Origin: Clostridia bacterium
GTDB lineage: Bacteria > Bacillota > Clostridia > Oscillospirales > Acutalibacteraceae
DNA: 64,000 nt
Assembly (NCBI GenBank): GCA_017397655.1
Contig: JAFQIG010000039.1
Span: forward strand, 1 to 64,000
Direction of reading: 5' to 3'
Below are positions 1 to 8,490 of this stretch, piece after piece (positions within the stretch are counted from its first letter, which is position 1; each line of letters begins with the position of its first letter). Position numbers and translations under genes: made by a program. The notes under the pieces were generated by a model. The model was not told the DNA's origin. It was given only the letters and a program-made list of their open reading frames with translations, and searched no databases.

Positions 1-36
1 ATTTTATACAATCATGCGGTTTAAGGTCAACTTTAT

Positions 37-77
37 TGTAAACCATGTGCTCGGACAATCTGTAAACCATGTCCCCC
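37..77. repeat. Short tandem repeat, possible insertion-sequence end
   Basis: TGTAAACCATGT occurs twice with a 24-base period. Repeats of this kind resemble the ends of some transposons. No transposase is visible in the window, so an element lying mostly to the left is only a possibility. Confidence 0.25.
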
Positions 78-131
78 TTGACAAGATTGCCGCCCCTACA
101 TTTTGGGTAGTGCGACCACAGAGCCCATCGG

Positions 132-197
132 GTCATTCTGAACGAAGTGAAGAATCTTTTGGTATTTGTTAAGATCCTTCACCTGCCTTTGGATGAC
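132..197. repeat. GTCAT hairpin repeat, copy A
   Basis: Imperfect inverted repeat that starts GTCATTCTGAACGAAG and ends GGATGAC, with GAATCTTTT and AAGATCC forming the inner arms. It is preceded by CCCATCGG. A relative lies at 11552-11621, and shorter relatives of one arm lie inside the two MITE-like repeats. Confidence 0.5.
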
Positions 198-394
198 AAC
201 CGTGAGTCGGTGCATCGAACCAGCCAACAGAACAATTGCACATCATTAAATGATTATCACGTTATACTCCGATGGCAAATATTGTAAATTCGTCCAATTG
301 CTTTTAATAAATCAAAACTTTATTATCGGGCGGCAACCTCCGCCCATACATTTTGGGTAGTAATTTGTGCTTAATAGAAAAACATAACATTAAA

Positions 395-436
395 ACAAGG
401 GGAATCCTGCAAGCCGATACAGGCAGGATTCCCTTT
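395..436 (-). terminator. Rho-independent terminator of the GH78 gene
   Basis: An 11-bp perfect stem GGGAATCCTGC / GCAGGATTCCC (400-410 and 423-433) with a 12-base loop. On the - strand it is followed by CCTTGTTTT. It lies just past the stop codon of the glycosidase. Confidence 0.75.
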
Positions 437-455
437 GAATATTGAAAAGCACAAA

Positions 456-2489
456 TTATTTTTTAAGATTATAATGACTGAAGATATAAATAGGGACTGC
501 TGACCAGCCGTGGCAGAGACTGCCTGCATAGTCGAAATCGTCTGCACCCTTTTCCGTCTCCCAGAATGTGTCTGCGCCGAGTGACAGCATTCTGCCCCAG
601 ATGCGCTCAATCTCTGACAGAACGTACTCGCGGTTATCATCAGAGATGCGAAGGAGTGCTTCATACGCATAGATGGTCATACTGACGGAACACTCAATAA
701 GCTCTGAGGATTTCAGCATATTCTCAACAGAAAGTATATTCTCCTGCGGTACGGCATCCGAGAACAGCATCATAGCCTGTGTGAGCTGATGAAGCGGCTT
801 TTCGTCACCGAGACGTGTAATATAACCGCCTGTTTTCTCATCGTAAAACGCCTTATGTGCATTGTCGGCAAGCTGTCGTGACTGCTTCAGGTAATAATCG
901 GCACTGTCGGGACAGATCTTTTCACAAATTTTTGAGAAGCAACGAAGTGCATCGGACACAAACGCGCAAAGAGGGCTTTCATAAACCGCCGTTTCGTGTC
1001 TGCCGTTACCCGAAAGACCCGGCTGCCACTCATAAAAATTCCACGCACTCTTGCCGCAGAACAAAGGAATAAGTCCGCTGTCATCAATACGTGCAATAAA
1101 TCCGTCAACAATCGTTCTGAGTGTATCAAAAATCTCTTCGGCAAGCGAAAGATCACCTGAAAACTCGGTATACTCCAGCACCTCACGGACATAGACTGCC
1201 GTGAATGACGGAATGTTGACAGGCACCTTGCCCGGAGCGCAAAGTTCGATGAGTCCGTCCTCACGAAGAGCGTGATGCATAAGATACAGAACGGATCTCG
1301 GAAATTCGTATTCGCCGAAAGCGTAGTAACCGCAAAGAATCTGGACACGGCTGTCCATAGCATACTGTGACTGTTCACGCCAAGGACAATCCTCGTAATG
1401 CTCGTGCATACACATGTGCAGCGTTTTTCTGCCGACTTCCCAGATGCGCTTGTGCAGACCGTCCTTTACGGGAATCGGAAGATAGTTTATCGGATAATCC
1501 GTTTTGTGAACGCCGACAAAATTGACGGTACCTGATTTGCTGTAGATATGAAGCTGTAAATAGCGAAGTCCGAGCCTCTGGAACGGATGCATAAATTCGT
1601 TGTGACCTGCCTTTGCGACATAGCGGAAGCAGAAATTTCTTGAACCCACGTAGCTTCTGACACGAAGATCATCAAGATGCTCGCCATAGCCGATAAGAAT
1701 TTCCGTTTCCTGCGGAACATCGACAGAAAACGTGAGCAAGCCGTTTGTTTCACCGCCGAGATCAGCTATCAGGTAAACGCCGTCACATCTTTCATCCGTG
1801 TTCCACGAAAAGCTGTCGCCCTCACACATATCCTCGCGCCGTCTTGCCGACAGAAAAGCCGTCTGCATACGCTGACTTTTCCGCAGTGTTGCATCGTTTT
1901 CAAGGAAAACACCCTGTGCGCATATTTTTCCCTCATACAGATCAGAGATTATAAGCTTTCTGACAGGGCGCGGAAACAGATTTTTCTGCTTGCCTGCGCT
2001 GACGCTTTTTGAAAAGACAGTCTCTTCACCGTTTGCATCATAGGAGAAGTTGAAGCCGAGCTGACCGGTAATCAGCTCACCGTTCGGAAGATAACGGTGA
2101 TTCTCGCCCGACAGAATCTCTGTATTGCTTGACAAAAGCTCCTCTTCACCGTTCCATACCGAAAAGATGATTCCCGGAATCTGAACGGAGCGTGTGGAAG
2201 TGTTTTTTCCGCAGACATATTGACAGATAAGAAGCTCGTTATCGCCTTTTTCAAGATAATCGGACAGCTCGACGGTATCGAACACCTGATAATGCTCGTA
2301 ATCATCGTACTGACCGCAGTTTACAAATATACCGTTAACGTACACGGCATATTGCGAATTTGCGCTGATGTATATTGTACCCTTTCCGTCGGGTGCATTC
2401 AGAACCGTTTTGTAATCAAAATAACGATCGGTGACTTCGCCGCCGACACCGTTTACAAATATCCATTCCGAATTATAAAAGCGATCCAT
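456..2489 (-). CDS. Alpha-L-rhamnosidase-like glycoside hydrolase (GH78 type)
   Basis: Predicted glycosidase of 677 residues that would release terminal alpha-L-rhamnose from plant or microbial glycans. The N-terminal half is beta-rich, as in the accessory domains of GH78 enzymes. The catalytic (alpha/alpha)6 part starts near residue 340 and carries EDCPWREQSQYAMDSR at about 366-381; its D-C-P-x-R-E core is the hallmark of the GH78 active-site loop and supplies acidic residues. No signal peptide is visible, so the enzyme probably acts in the cytoplasm on imported oligosaccharides. AAGGGAG precedes the ATG at good spacing. It is monocistronic, with its own promoter and terminator. Substrate specificity cannot be read from the sequence; other GH78-like activities are possible. 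Confidence 0.78.
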   Translation of the reverse strand: MDRFYNSEWIFVNGVGGEVTDRYFDYKTVLNAPDGKGTIYISANSQYAVYVNGIFVNCGQYDDYEHYQVFDTVELSDYLEKGDNELLICQYVCGKNTSTRSVQIPGIIFSVWNGEEELLSSNTEILSGENHRYLPNGELITGQLGFNFSYDANGEETVFSKSVSAGKQKNLFPRPVRKLIISDLYEGKICAQGVFLENDATLRKSQRMQTAFLSARRREDMCEGDSFSWNTDERCDGVYLIADLGGETNGLLTFSVDVPQETEILIGYGEHLDDLRVRSYVGSRNFCFRYVAKAGHNEFMHPFQRLGLRYLQLHIYSKSGTVNFVGVHKTDYPINYLPIPVKDGLHKRIWEVGRKTLHMCMHEHYEDCPWREQSQYAMDSRVQILCGYYAFGEYEFPRSVLYLMHHALREDGLIELCAPGKVPVNIPSFTAVYVREVLEYTEFSGDLSLAEEIFDTLRTIVDGFIARIDDSGLIPLFCGKSAWNFYEWQPGLSGNGRHETAVYESPLCAFVSDALRCFSKICEKICPDSADYYLKQSRQLADNAHKAFYDEKTGGYITRLGDEKPLHQLTQAMMLFSDAVPQENILSVENMLKSSELIECSVSMTIYAYEALLRISDDNREYVLSEIERIWGRMLSLGADTFWETEKGADDFDYAGSLCHGWSAVPIYIFSHYNLKK

Positions 2490-2519
2490 AATAACATCTC
2501 CCTTTTACATGTTGTTTCC

Positions 2520-2548
2520 AATATATCACACGAAAAGGGATAATGCAA
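2520..2548 (-). promoter_or_regulatory. Sigma-A-type promoter of the GH78 gene
   Basis: TTGCAT (-35, 2543-2548), 17-base spacer, TATATT (-10, 2520-2525) on the - strand, ending about 30 bases before the start codon. Confidence 0.6.
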
Positions 2549-2559
2549 TATTTTATTGT

Positions 2560-3204
2560 TCAGTTTCTTTCTTTATAATCGCGACTGATTTCGTCACTCC
2601 AGGTATCGTCAATGCATTTCTTTGTCCGCATATTACTGACAGCGCCTGCTACTGCATTGTACAGTGTTCTTGTACCCTTTGCATCGGCATAATAATTGAC
2701 CGCTCTGTCAGCGTCAATGCCGTAGTTTTCGGCAGTCTCGACAGCATCAATATTCGCTCCGATAAAAAGGAATTCCCAACCGTACTTTTTCTTTTGTCTT
2801 TCGATCATCGACCTGACCTTTGCGCTGCTGTAATTACGGCTTGCGTTCTCCATACCGTCCGTTGTGATGACAAAAACGGTATTTTCGGGAACATCCTCGT
2901 CTCTTGCATATTTGTGAACGTTACCGATGTGATGAATTGCCGAACCGAGTGCATCGATAAGAGCCGTTGAACCGCGGACAAAATAATCCTTGTCGGTCAT
3001 CGGCTTTATCTCGGACAGCTTTACCCTGTCGTGGATGACCTCGCTGACGTTGTCAAACAGTACCGTCGAAACATAACATTCACCGTCAAGAGCTTTCTGC
3101 TTTTCGATCATCGAATTGAATCCGCCTATGGTATCTTTTTCCAGTCCCGACATCGAACCGCTTCTGTCCAGAATAAATACAAGCTCCGTTAAACCTTTTT
3201 TCAT
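2560..3204 (-). CDS. Von Willebrand factor A (VWA) domain protein
   Basis: A 214-residue protein made almost entirely of one VWA domain. The metal-ion-dependent adhesion site is intact: DRSGS at 13-17, a Thr near 80 in GSTALIDALG, and TTDG near 114-117. No signal peptide or membrane segment is visible, so a cytoplasmic chaperone- or TerY-like role in metal-dependent protein binding is more likely than adhesion. It follows the glycyl radical enzyme gene on the same strand, separated by two hairpins. GGAGG sits 7 bases before the ATG. No MoxR-type ATPase, the usual partner of such proteins, is adjacent. The partner is unknown. Confidence 0.75.
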   Translation of the reverse strand: MKKGLTELVFILDRSGSMSGLEKDTIGGFNSMIEKQKALDGECYVSTVLFDNVSEVIHDRVKLSEIKPMTDKDYFVRGSTALIDALGSAIHHIGNVHKYARDEDVPENTVFVITTDGMENASRNYSSAKVRSMIERQKKKYGWEFLFIGANIDAVETAENYGIDADRAVNYYADAKGTRTLYNAVAGAVSNMRTKKCIDDTWSDEISRDYKERN

Positions 3205-3216
3205 TGTGATTCCTCC

Positions 3217-3259
3217 AAAAAAAATAATGTGGTTGCTTTAACCTTACAACCACATTATA
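3217..3259 (-). terminator. Terminator overlapping a -10 box just upstream of the VWA gene
   Basis: A 10-bp stem AATGTGGTTG / CAACCACATT is followed on the - strand by ATTTTTTTT and then directly by the VWA ribosome binding site. The sequence TATAAT (3254-3259) overlaps the 5' arm. A transcript starting from it would lack part of the 5' arm and so could avoid termination. The matching -35 (GACCTT) is poor. Confidence 0.6.
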
Positions 3260-3275
3260 AAGAGTTTTCATATAA

Positions 3276-3300
3276 AAAGGTCTCTTGTCGGGAGACTTTT
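3276..3300 (-). terminator. Terminator after the glycyl radical enzyme gene
   Basis: Stem GTCTC / GAGAC with flanking A-T pairs, followed on the - strand by CCTTTTTATA. It lies 17 bases past the stop codon of the enzyme. Confidence 0.55.
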
Positions 3301-3316
3301 GCAAAGCAAAACACAC

Positions 3317-5407
3317 TTATGCTCTGTGTTCCGTACGCAGAATAACCTCCTCCTGCATATTCCTTGAAAGCCTGACAAAATAGTCGCTGTAGCCGCCGAT
3401 ACGCACAACAAGGTCGCGGTACTGTTCGGGATTTTTCTGTGCCTTACGAAGCGTTTCGTTATCAATGACGTTAATCTGAATTTCAAAGCCGCCGCGCTTC
3501 ATATACGTTCTGACGATTGCTTTGACGTTATTGAGGCTGTCCGTGCCGAGCGAAGACTTTGAAAACTTCATATTGACCGCAACTCCGCCGATAAGCTTTG
3601 AGTGATCCCACTTTGTTGCAGACAGCACGGACGATGTCGGACCTTTCATTTCTCTGCCCTGACACGGTCCCGATCCGTCACCAAGCGGAAAACAAGCCTT
3701 TCTGCCGTCGGGTGTAGCCTGTGTCTCACGTCCGAAATGCTCGTGCATTACCCAACAAAAAACACTCGGAATCAGCTTGCCGTCGGTGTGCATTCCCGTA
3801 TACTTTTCACACTCTTTGACAATGTGATCGGTAAACATTCCGAAATACCTGTCGATATCGTCGATGTTGTTACCGTATTTTGGAATATCACGAAGTATAT
3901 GAAGCCGAAGCTCCTCGTTATCCAAAAAATCATCATCAAGGATTTTTTTATATTCACAAAGCGACAGCCGTTTTTCGTCAAAAACAAGAGTTCTGACGGC
4001 ATACAGAGAATCGACAAGATTTGCCATACCGACAAACGACGGCATAATCCAGTTGTAAACGGCACCACCCTTTTCTATATCAAGACCTCTTTCAAGGCAG
4101 TCATCGACAAAACACGATAACAGCGGATTCTGCGAATTCTCGTTTCTGACGGCACGCTGAGCGTTCTCCGCTTCAAAATTTCTTTTGATCCGCCTGTCAA
4201 GCCGATGCATAACGGCATTGATCAGATCTTCAAGGCAGTCATATTCCCTGTCCATACAATCAAGCAGAAGCTGCGGCATATTTGTATACGGACTTGCCAC
4301 CCATACGTTTGATGATGCCACAGGCGTAATCTCAACACACGTACTGTGAATGTAATCGCACGCTCTGTCGGGAGACACTCCGTAATGCATAAGTCCTCTT
4401 GTTATAATGTCATCGTTAAAAATTGCAGGATGCGAATAACCTTTCAGCAGTAATCCGCAAGCCTTGTCAAGAAGGCTTTCGGGAGTATCAGCCGTATAAC
4501 AGAAGCCGACCGACGGATACACAAGACGCACGTCGTCAATCACCTGAAGTCCCATTTCGGTAAGCTCATTTGCAACGGCATTGCCCTGTCTGTCGCGACC
4601 TGCAAGCATATATCCGCTTGACAGACCGTTCGGAACACGCATATTGATCTGAACCGCAAGACAGTCGAGCAAAAGTCGGGCAAACTCTTTTGTTATTATT
4701 CCTTTTTCTATATCCTTTTTGTAATACGGATACAGATATCTGTCGATGTGTCCGAGCTGAAACTGCTGATCGCCGACTCTCAAGGGATTTAGCGACAGAC
4801 AATGCGTTACAAAATGAACGGACTGTACCGCTTCGTAAAAGCTTCGTGCAGGATTTTCGGGAACGTTCGCGGTAATTTCCGCAATTTTCAAAAGCTCTTT
4901 TTTTCGCACGGGATCAGTCGTTTCTTCGCTTTGCTTTTTCGCCGAACACGAATAACTCTGCGAATGCTTTACAACTGCCATCAAACAGCTTTTACAGCTT
5001 TCATAAAAAGCTTTTTTATCTTCTGAACAGTTTTTATATACCTCATCAATCTTTTTGATAATACCTGATATACCGTATTTCAGCAAAAGCTCATAGTCAA
5101 TCGCCATGTGCGAATCCTGACCGCCACCTGCTCTGCGGCAGGTTTCTTCTGCGATGTGACGGTATTTTTCGTTCCACTCACGCAAATCGGCATCACTCAA
5201 AGGTGTGTCACGCTTGCCGACAATCAGCTCCCCGTCAGAGATCGACGGAGTAAGCTTTTCAAAAGCGTAACAAAATGCATCACGGTAACGCTCATCCGTC
5301 GGCTCTTCGGATAAACGTTCATATTCTCTGTAAAAATGCAGATAGAATTCCTTGCTGAAATTGTCACCGTAAAGCGCTCTTTCACGCAAAAGCCGTAAAC
5401 GTTCCAT
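3317..5407 (-). CDS. Glycyl radical enzyme (pyruvate formate-lyase superfamily), function unassigned
   Basis: A 696-residue glycyl radical enzyme. The radical site RIGGYSDYF is near the C-terminus, the Gly before Tyr being the expected radical carrier. The active-site loop reads STCVEITPV, with the catalytic Cys near 357 and Glu two residues later. A Cys-x-Glu arrangement is found in diol-dehydratase and C-N/C-C lyase members, whereas pyruvate formate-lyase has Cys-Cys. At under 700 residues it is shorter than typical characterised members. The first ATG with a well-spaced GGAG is at 5407; a GTG at 5416 is too close to that site. No radical-SAM activase is next door, so activation must come from elsewhere. 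The substrate is unknown. Confidence 0.8.
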   Translation of the reverse strand: MERLRLLRERALYGDNFSKEFYLHFYREYERLSEEPTDERYRDAFCYAFEKLTPSISDGELIVGKRDTPLSDADLREWNEKYRHIAEETCRRAGGGQDSHMAIDYELLLKYGISGIIKKIDEVYKNCSEDKKAFYESCKSCLMAVVKHSQSYSCSAKKQSEETTDPVRKKELLKIAEITANVPENPARSFYEAVQSVHFVTHCLSLNPLRVGDQQFQLGHIDRYLYPYYKKDIEKGIITKEFARLLLDCLAVQINMRVPNGLSSGYMLAGRDRQGNAVANELTEMGLQVIDDVRLVYPSVGFCYTADTPESLLDKACGLLLKGYSHPAIFNDDIITRGLMHYGVSPDRACDYIHSTCVEITPVASSNVWVASPYTNMPQLLLDCMDREYDCLEDLINAVMHRLDRRIKRNFEAENAQRAVRNENSQNPLLSCFVDDCLERGLDIEKGGAVYNWIMPSFVGMANLVDSLYAVRTLVFDEKRLSLCEYKKILDDDFLDNEELRLHILRDIPKYGNNIDDIDRYFGMFTDHIVKECEKYTGMHTDGKLIPSVFCWVMHEHFGRETQATPDGRKACFPLGDGSGPCQGREMKGPTSSVLSATKWDHSKLIGGVAVNMKFSKSSLGTDSLNNVKAIVRTYMKRGGFEIQINVIDNETLRKAQKNPEQYRDLVVRIGGYSDYFVRLSRNMQEEVILRTEHRA

Positions 5408-5424
5408 AATACACACTCCAAAAA

Positions 5425-5463
5425 GAAAACCGAGAGAACCTTTTTTAAAGGAATTCTCTCGGT
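5425..5463 (-). terminator. Terminator or attenuator between the ceramidase-like and glycyl radical enzyme genes
   Basis: Stem ACCGAGAGAA / TTCTCTCGGT with an inner CCTTT / AAAGG pairing, followed on the - strand by TTTCTTTTT. The T-tract runs into the ribosome binding site of the glycyl radical enzyme gene, leaving little room for a separate promoter. Confidence 0.75.
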
Positions 5464-5475
5464 CCGATTTAAAAA

Positions 5476-6987
5476 TTATTCGCCCTTGGTCTTTTTAACA
5501 ACAGCCATAATGCCCGTGAAAACATCAGCGATTGTCTGAGCAGTCCTGGGACCTAAGGAGTTTGTCTCCTCGTAATGTCTGCGGCCGTGACGGTCATTTG
5601 CACGATCAAAATAGGGCTTTTCGGGATGAAGGAGGAAGTCGTTGGGAGGAAGAACGTATCCGACTTCGTCATTGGAAAGTCCGAAGATGATAAGATCGGG
5701 ATCGCCTGCGATCTCAACAAGCGGAATCGGGTTAACCTCTGCACCGAAGCCTGTTGCAGACTCTTCAGCAGTCAGATATCCGCCGTATGCAAGTTCGGGG
5801 AACAGCTCGCAGGGGATCATAAGGATATGAAGCTCGCCGATTTCAAAATATGTCAATTCGGATTTGAGTGTAAGTCCGAGGCTTGCATCCTCACGGAAGT
5901 GACCTTCAGCCTGAAGAAGCTTTGCAAACTTAGCTGTCAGAAGGACTGTATTGTCAGCTTCAAAGTAGAATTCCTGACACATAAAGTTAATGTTCGGAGT
6001 AACCTCTTTTTCCTCTGTGATGGAAAGAGCGTAATCGGCAAGCTTTCTGCCGATGTTCCTTGTAGATTCTGCGAAGTCACCGCCGGCATCACGGATCTCC
6101 TGCTCATTGGGGATATCCATAGAGATCATTCCGCCGAGGGCACCGACAAAATAGGCAGTCTCTGCACCGCATTTTTCAAGGATAGCTTCTCTTAAGTAGC
6201 CGGGGAAGTCTGCGCTGACTCTGGAGTTGCAGCCCTGAAGAGATTCGGAGTGGGAAGCAAAGTTGATAAGGAAAACCTCACGTGAGCCGTCATCGGGAGC
6301 AAAGCGTACACGGGTGAGAATCTTTGAATAAACGATAGGTGTACGGATATCCTCCTGCATATCGGGAACCTCAACACTGCCGAGATACAGCTTGCCGTCA
6401 CGGCGATCCTTGTAAGCATCAATAACAGCCTGCTTTACCTGAGCATAGAAGAACTTCATATATTCCTTGTCTCTGCCCGATGTAAAGGGAAGCTTGCCCC
6501 ATGTGCCCATGGTATCAATGCTTGCATGGTTGTGAGTACTCATGATGCTGATATTGCGGCAGCCCGTTGTTTTGCAGAAATCCGTAAGATCTGCACGGAT
6601 GCCGTCAACATCGGATTTAAGAAGACCGATTGTGTCGATTGTAACAAGAACAACGGCACCTCTGCCTGTATTGTCATCAATCCATACAGCGTGTGCGTGC
6701 GGCTCGTCAAGATAGCCTGTAGCAGGGTTGTTGTCGCCGTAACCTGCAACGAAGTATCTCTTCTTCATAAAGTCCTTGGGGAAAACGGTTGCTTTGCCGA
6801 AGCCGACCGTAAACTTTTCGCCTGCTGTCGGAAGATAATCAAACGATGAAGCTTTGATTATCGGTGACGGTTTTGTCTTTACCTTGAAAGAACCGTATGC
6901 GCCGTAAGCCTTGCGAAGACCCTGTGCGAGAATGACTTCAGCCTTCTCGGAAACCTGCTCTTTGATTTTTTTAAAATCGATAGCCAT
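5476..6987 (-). CDS. Neutral/alkaline ceramidase-like hydrolase
   Basis: A 503-residue protein resembling the N-terminal catalytic domain of neutral/alkaline (non-lysosomal) ceramidases, zinc amidases that cut N-acyl sphingosines. Candidate zinc ligands are visible in THNH (151-154) and ASHSES (His near 246). A GALGGMIS segment near 282-289 sits where the family has its nucleophile loop, but the usual G-D-x-S-P-N pattern is not kept, so substrate and even catalysis are uncertain. Unlike classical family members it has no signal peptide. Its ATG overlaps the stop codon of the upstream alkaline phosphatase gene (TAATG), implying translational coupling. A strong hairpin follows it. Confidence 0.65.
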   Translation of the reverse strand: MAIDFKKIKEQVSEKAEVILAQGLRKAYGAYGSFKVKTKPSPIIKASSFDYLPTAGEKFTVGFGKATVFPKDFMKKRYFVAGYGDNNPATGYLDEPHAHAVWIDDNTGRGAVVLVTIDTIGLLKSDVDGIRADLTDFCKTTGCRNISIMSTHNHASIDTMGTWGKLPFTSGRDKEYMKFFYAQVKQAVIDAYKDRRDGKLYLGSVEVPDMQEDIRTPIVYSKILTRVRFAPDDGSREVFLINFASHSESLQGCNSRVSADFPGYLREAILEKCGAETAYFVGALGGMISMDIPNEQEIRDAGGDFAESTRNIGRKLADYALSITEEKEVTPNINFMCQEFYFEADNTVLLTAKFAKLLQAEGHFREDASLGLTLKSELTYFEIGELHILMIPCELFPELAYGGYLTAEESATGFGAEVNPIPLVEIAGDPDLIIFGLSNDEVGYVLPPNDFLLHPEKPYFDRANDRHGRRHYEETNSLGPRTAQTIADVFTGIMAVVKKTKGE

Positions 6988-8150
6988 TATTTTTCTCCTT
7001 TAATAAATGAAAAAAGTTTATCAAAAATATTTCTAAAGAAAGCTGTTACCATACCGTCCGCCTGACGGGGGAATGCATCACCGAAATCAAGAGCCTCTGC
7101 TACACGCTCGGGGATATCCGTATTCTTGATTGTTTCGCCGTCTTCAATAAAGTTGCTGTCACCGTCAAAGACAACGATCGGAACGTTTGTTGCGCTGTGA
7201 GAGCCTGATGTAAACTTGAACTGATGGTCAATATCATAAACGATAGCGCCTGTTTCGTGGTCAGCAGTTACGAGAACGAGTGTCTCGCCGTCCTCTTCAG
7301 CAAATCTGACGGCAGCTTCGATGGCGTTATCAAACTCTTCCATAGCCTCTGCAGCTTCTGCAGCCTTCTGAGAGTGAGAATTCTTGTCGATGTGAGCGCC
7401 TTCAATCATAAGGAAGAAGCCGTCCTCGTCACAGTTGAGAAGCTCGATAGCCTTCGCTGTCATTTCGGAAAGTCTGGGAGAATTATCGCCTTCGGGAGCA
7501 TCAATTCTCCATGTTGTGCCGGAGAACTGACCGAAGCTTCTTGAGCCCGCCTCAAGAGCGTTCATTTCTTCCTCTGTTGTAACAACCGTAAAGCCGTTGC
7601 TTTCAGCCTTTTCGACATTGACATCTTTACAGGCAGCGCCCCAGATGAGGTCGATGTCGGAATTTACCTGCTGATTGGAAATCTGTGCAGATTCGCCTCT
7701 GGCGTTTACGTGAACAGAGAAGCCTGACGGTGTTGCACCTGCTGTGGAGTCGGATGTAACGATACCTGTTTTCATTCCGTTTTCAATAGCAACCTCAGTA
7801 AGAGAAACGGGATGAGAGAAAAGATTGTAAAGGTCGTGCGGATTAACACCGAGAGCACCGTTCATTGTACGCCTTGCACAAGCAAGAGCAGTTGCGCCCG
7901 CAGCACTGTCCGTTACCTCGTTGTCGTAGGATCTTGTCTGAGAATAACCCTTAAGCGGAGCTGTTTCGACAAACAGGTCAATGTCTCTTTCCTGCTTTGC
8001 GAGATCCCAATGGAAGTATCCCATTCCGTCACCGATCATAAAAATAACATTCTTGTAGCTTTTGATTTCAGCATCGTTTTCGGCACTTGCCATTACCATA
8101 CATGAGCATACCATTACAATTGCGAGAAGAACAGAAAATACCTTTTTCAT
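6987..8150 (-). CDS. Secreted alkaline phosphatase (PhoA family)
   Basis: A 387-residue phosphomonoesterase. Residues 1-23 form a signal peptide ending in ASA, so the enzyme is exported. The metal site begins with IGDGMGYFHW (Asp near 41). The nucleophile Ser lies in VTDSAAGATA (Ser near 82). Further metal ligands are in HIDKNSHSQ and TADHETG. These match the two-zinc alkaline phosphatase superfamily. The gene starts the transcription unit that continues into the ceramidase-like hydrolase, with overlapping stop and start codons. Its strong promoter suggests regulated or high expression, but no clear Pho box is seen. Confidence 0.9.
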   Translation of the reverse strand: MKKVFSVLLAIVMVCSCMVMASAENDAEIKSYKNVIFMIGDGMGYFHWDLAKQERDIDLFVETAPLKGYSQTRSYDNEVTDSAAGATALACARRTMNGALGVNPHDLYNLFSHPVSLTEVAIENGMKTGIVTSDSTAGATPSGFSVHVNARGESAQISNQQVNSDIDLIWGAACKDVNVEKAESNGFTVVTTEEEMNALEAGSRSFGQFSGTTWRIDAPEGDNSPRLSEMTAKAIELLNCDEDGFFLMIEGAHIDKNSHSQKAAEAAEAMEEFDNAIEAAVRFAEEDGETLVLVTADHETGAIVYDIDHQFKFTSGSHSATNVPIVVFDGDSNFIEDGETIKNTDIPERVAEALDFGDAFPRQADGMVTAFFRNIFDKLFSFIKGEK

Positions 8151-8174
8151 TATTAATTACCTCCTATTGTGAGA

Positions 8175-8203
8175 ATTATATACCCAATTTTTACTGTTGT
8201 CAA
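8175..8203 (-). promoter_or_regulatory. Sigma-A-type promoter of the alkaline phosphatase operon
   Basis: TTGACA (8198-8203), 17-base spacer, TATAAT (8175-8180), both consensus, followed by AGGAGG before the start codon. Confidence 0.85.
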
Positions 8204-8282
8204 CGAACTTTACAAAAAACTTTACCCAAAATTAATTAAATATGTGTTATAATGTCTGAGGAAGTGATATTGATGAAAAACA

Positions 8283-8324
8283 GACAGGTGCTGCAAAAAG
8301 CTTTCGTTTTTTGCAGCACCTGTC
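8283..8324. repeat. Long hairpin next to MITE-like repeat copy 1
   Basis: Near-perfect stem GACAGGTGCTGCAAAAA with a short CTTTCG-type loop. Part of it (AAAAAGCTTTCG and TTTTTGCAGCACCTGT) recurs at 8491-8519, so the two terminator-like copies bracket the repeat at 8324-8490. Confidence 0.6.
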
Positions 8325-8490
8325 AGACTGTCGATAAAGGCACCGGGAACACGCACATTATTACAAAGAGCCTTCGGCAAACAGCTGACCAATCGGGTCA
8401 TTCCGAGCATAGCGAGGAATCTTTTATAAGTTTCGGAGAAACCACGAAACTCTTATGTGCGTTTGTCGCGTTTTTGCCCTCTCGCAGTAC
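8324..8490 (+). repeat. MITE-like dispersed repeat, copy 1
   Basis: A segment of about 167 bases beginning CAGACTGTCGATAAAGG and ending GCCCTCTCGCAGTAC. The outer parts are nearly identical to the inverted copy at 26514-26670. The ends contain ACACGCACAT and ATGTGCGTTTGT, an imperfect terminal inverted repeat. The middle carries a GTCATTCCGAGC hairpin arm. No coding capacity is seen. Confidence 0.7.

Larger units (their letters stand above)
1..455. other. Intergenic region with dispersed repeats, no gene
   Basis: No convincing coding region is present. The stretch holds two copies of TGTAAACCATGT (37-48 and 61-72, 24 bases apart), a GTCAT hairpin repeat (132-197), and two occurrences of a CCGCCC(C/A)TACATTTTGGGTAG motif (about 88-111 and 340-361). 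A related CCGCACCTACATTTGG occurs near 44998. The end nearest the GH78 gene holds its terminator. Confidence 0.6.

Noticed and set aside
371..670. Open frame across the GH78 gene terminator
   Set aside because: It is antisense-phase shadow of the glycosidase C-terminus running through the terminator, without a ribosome binding site.
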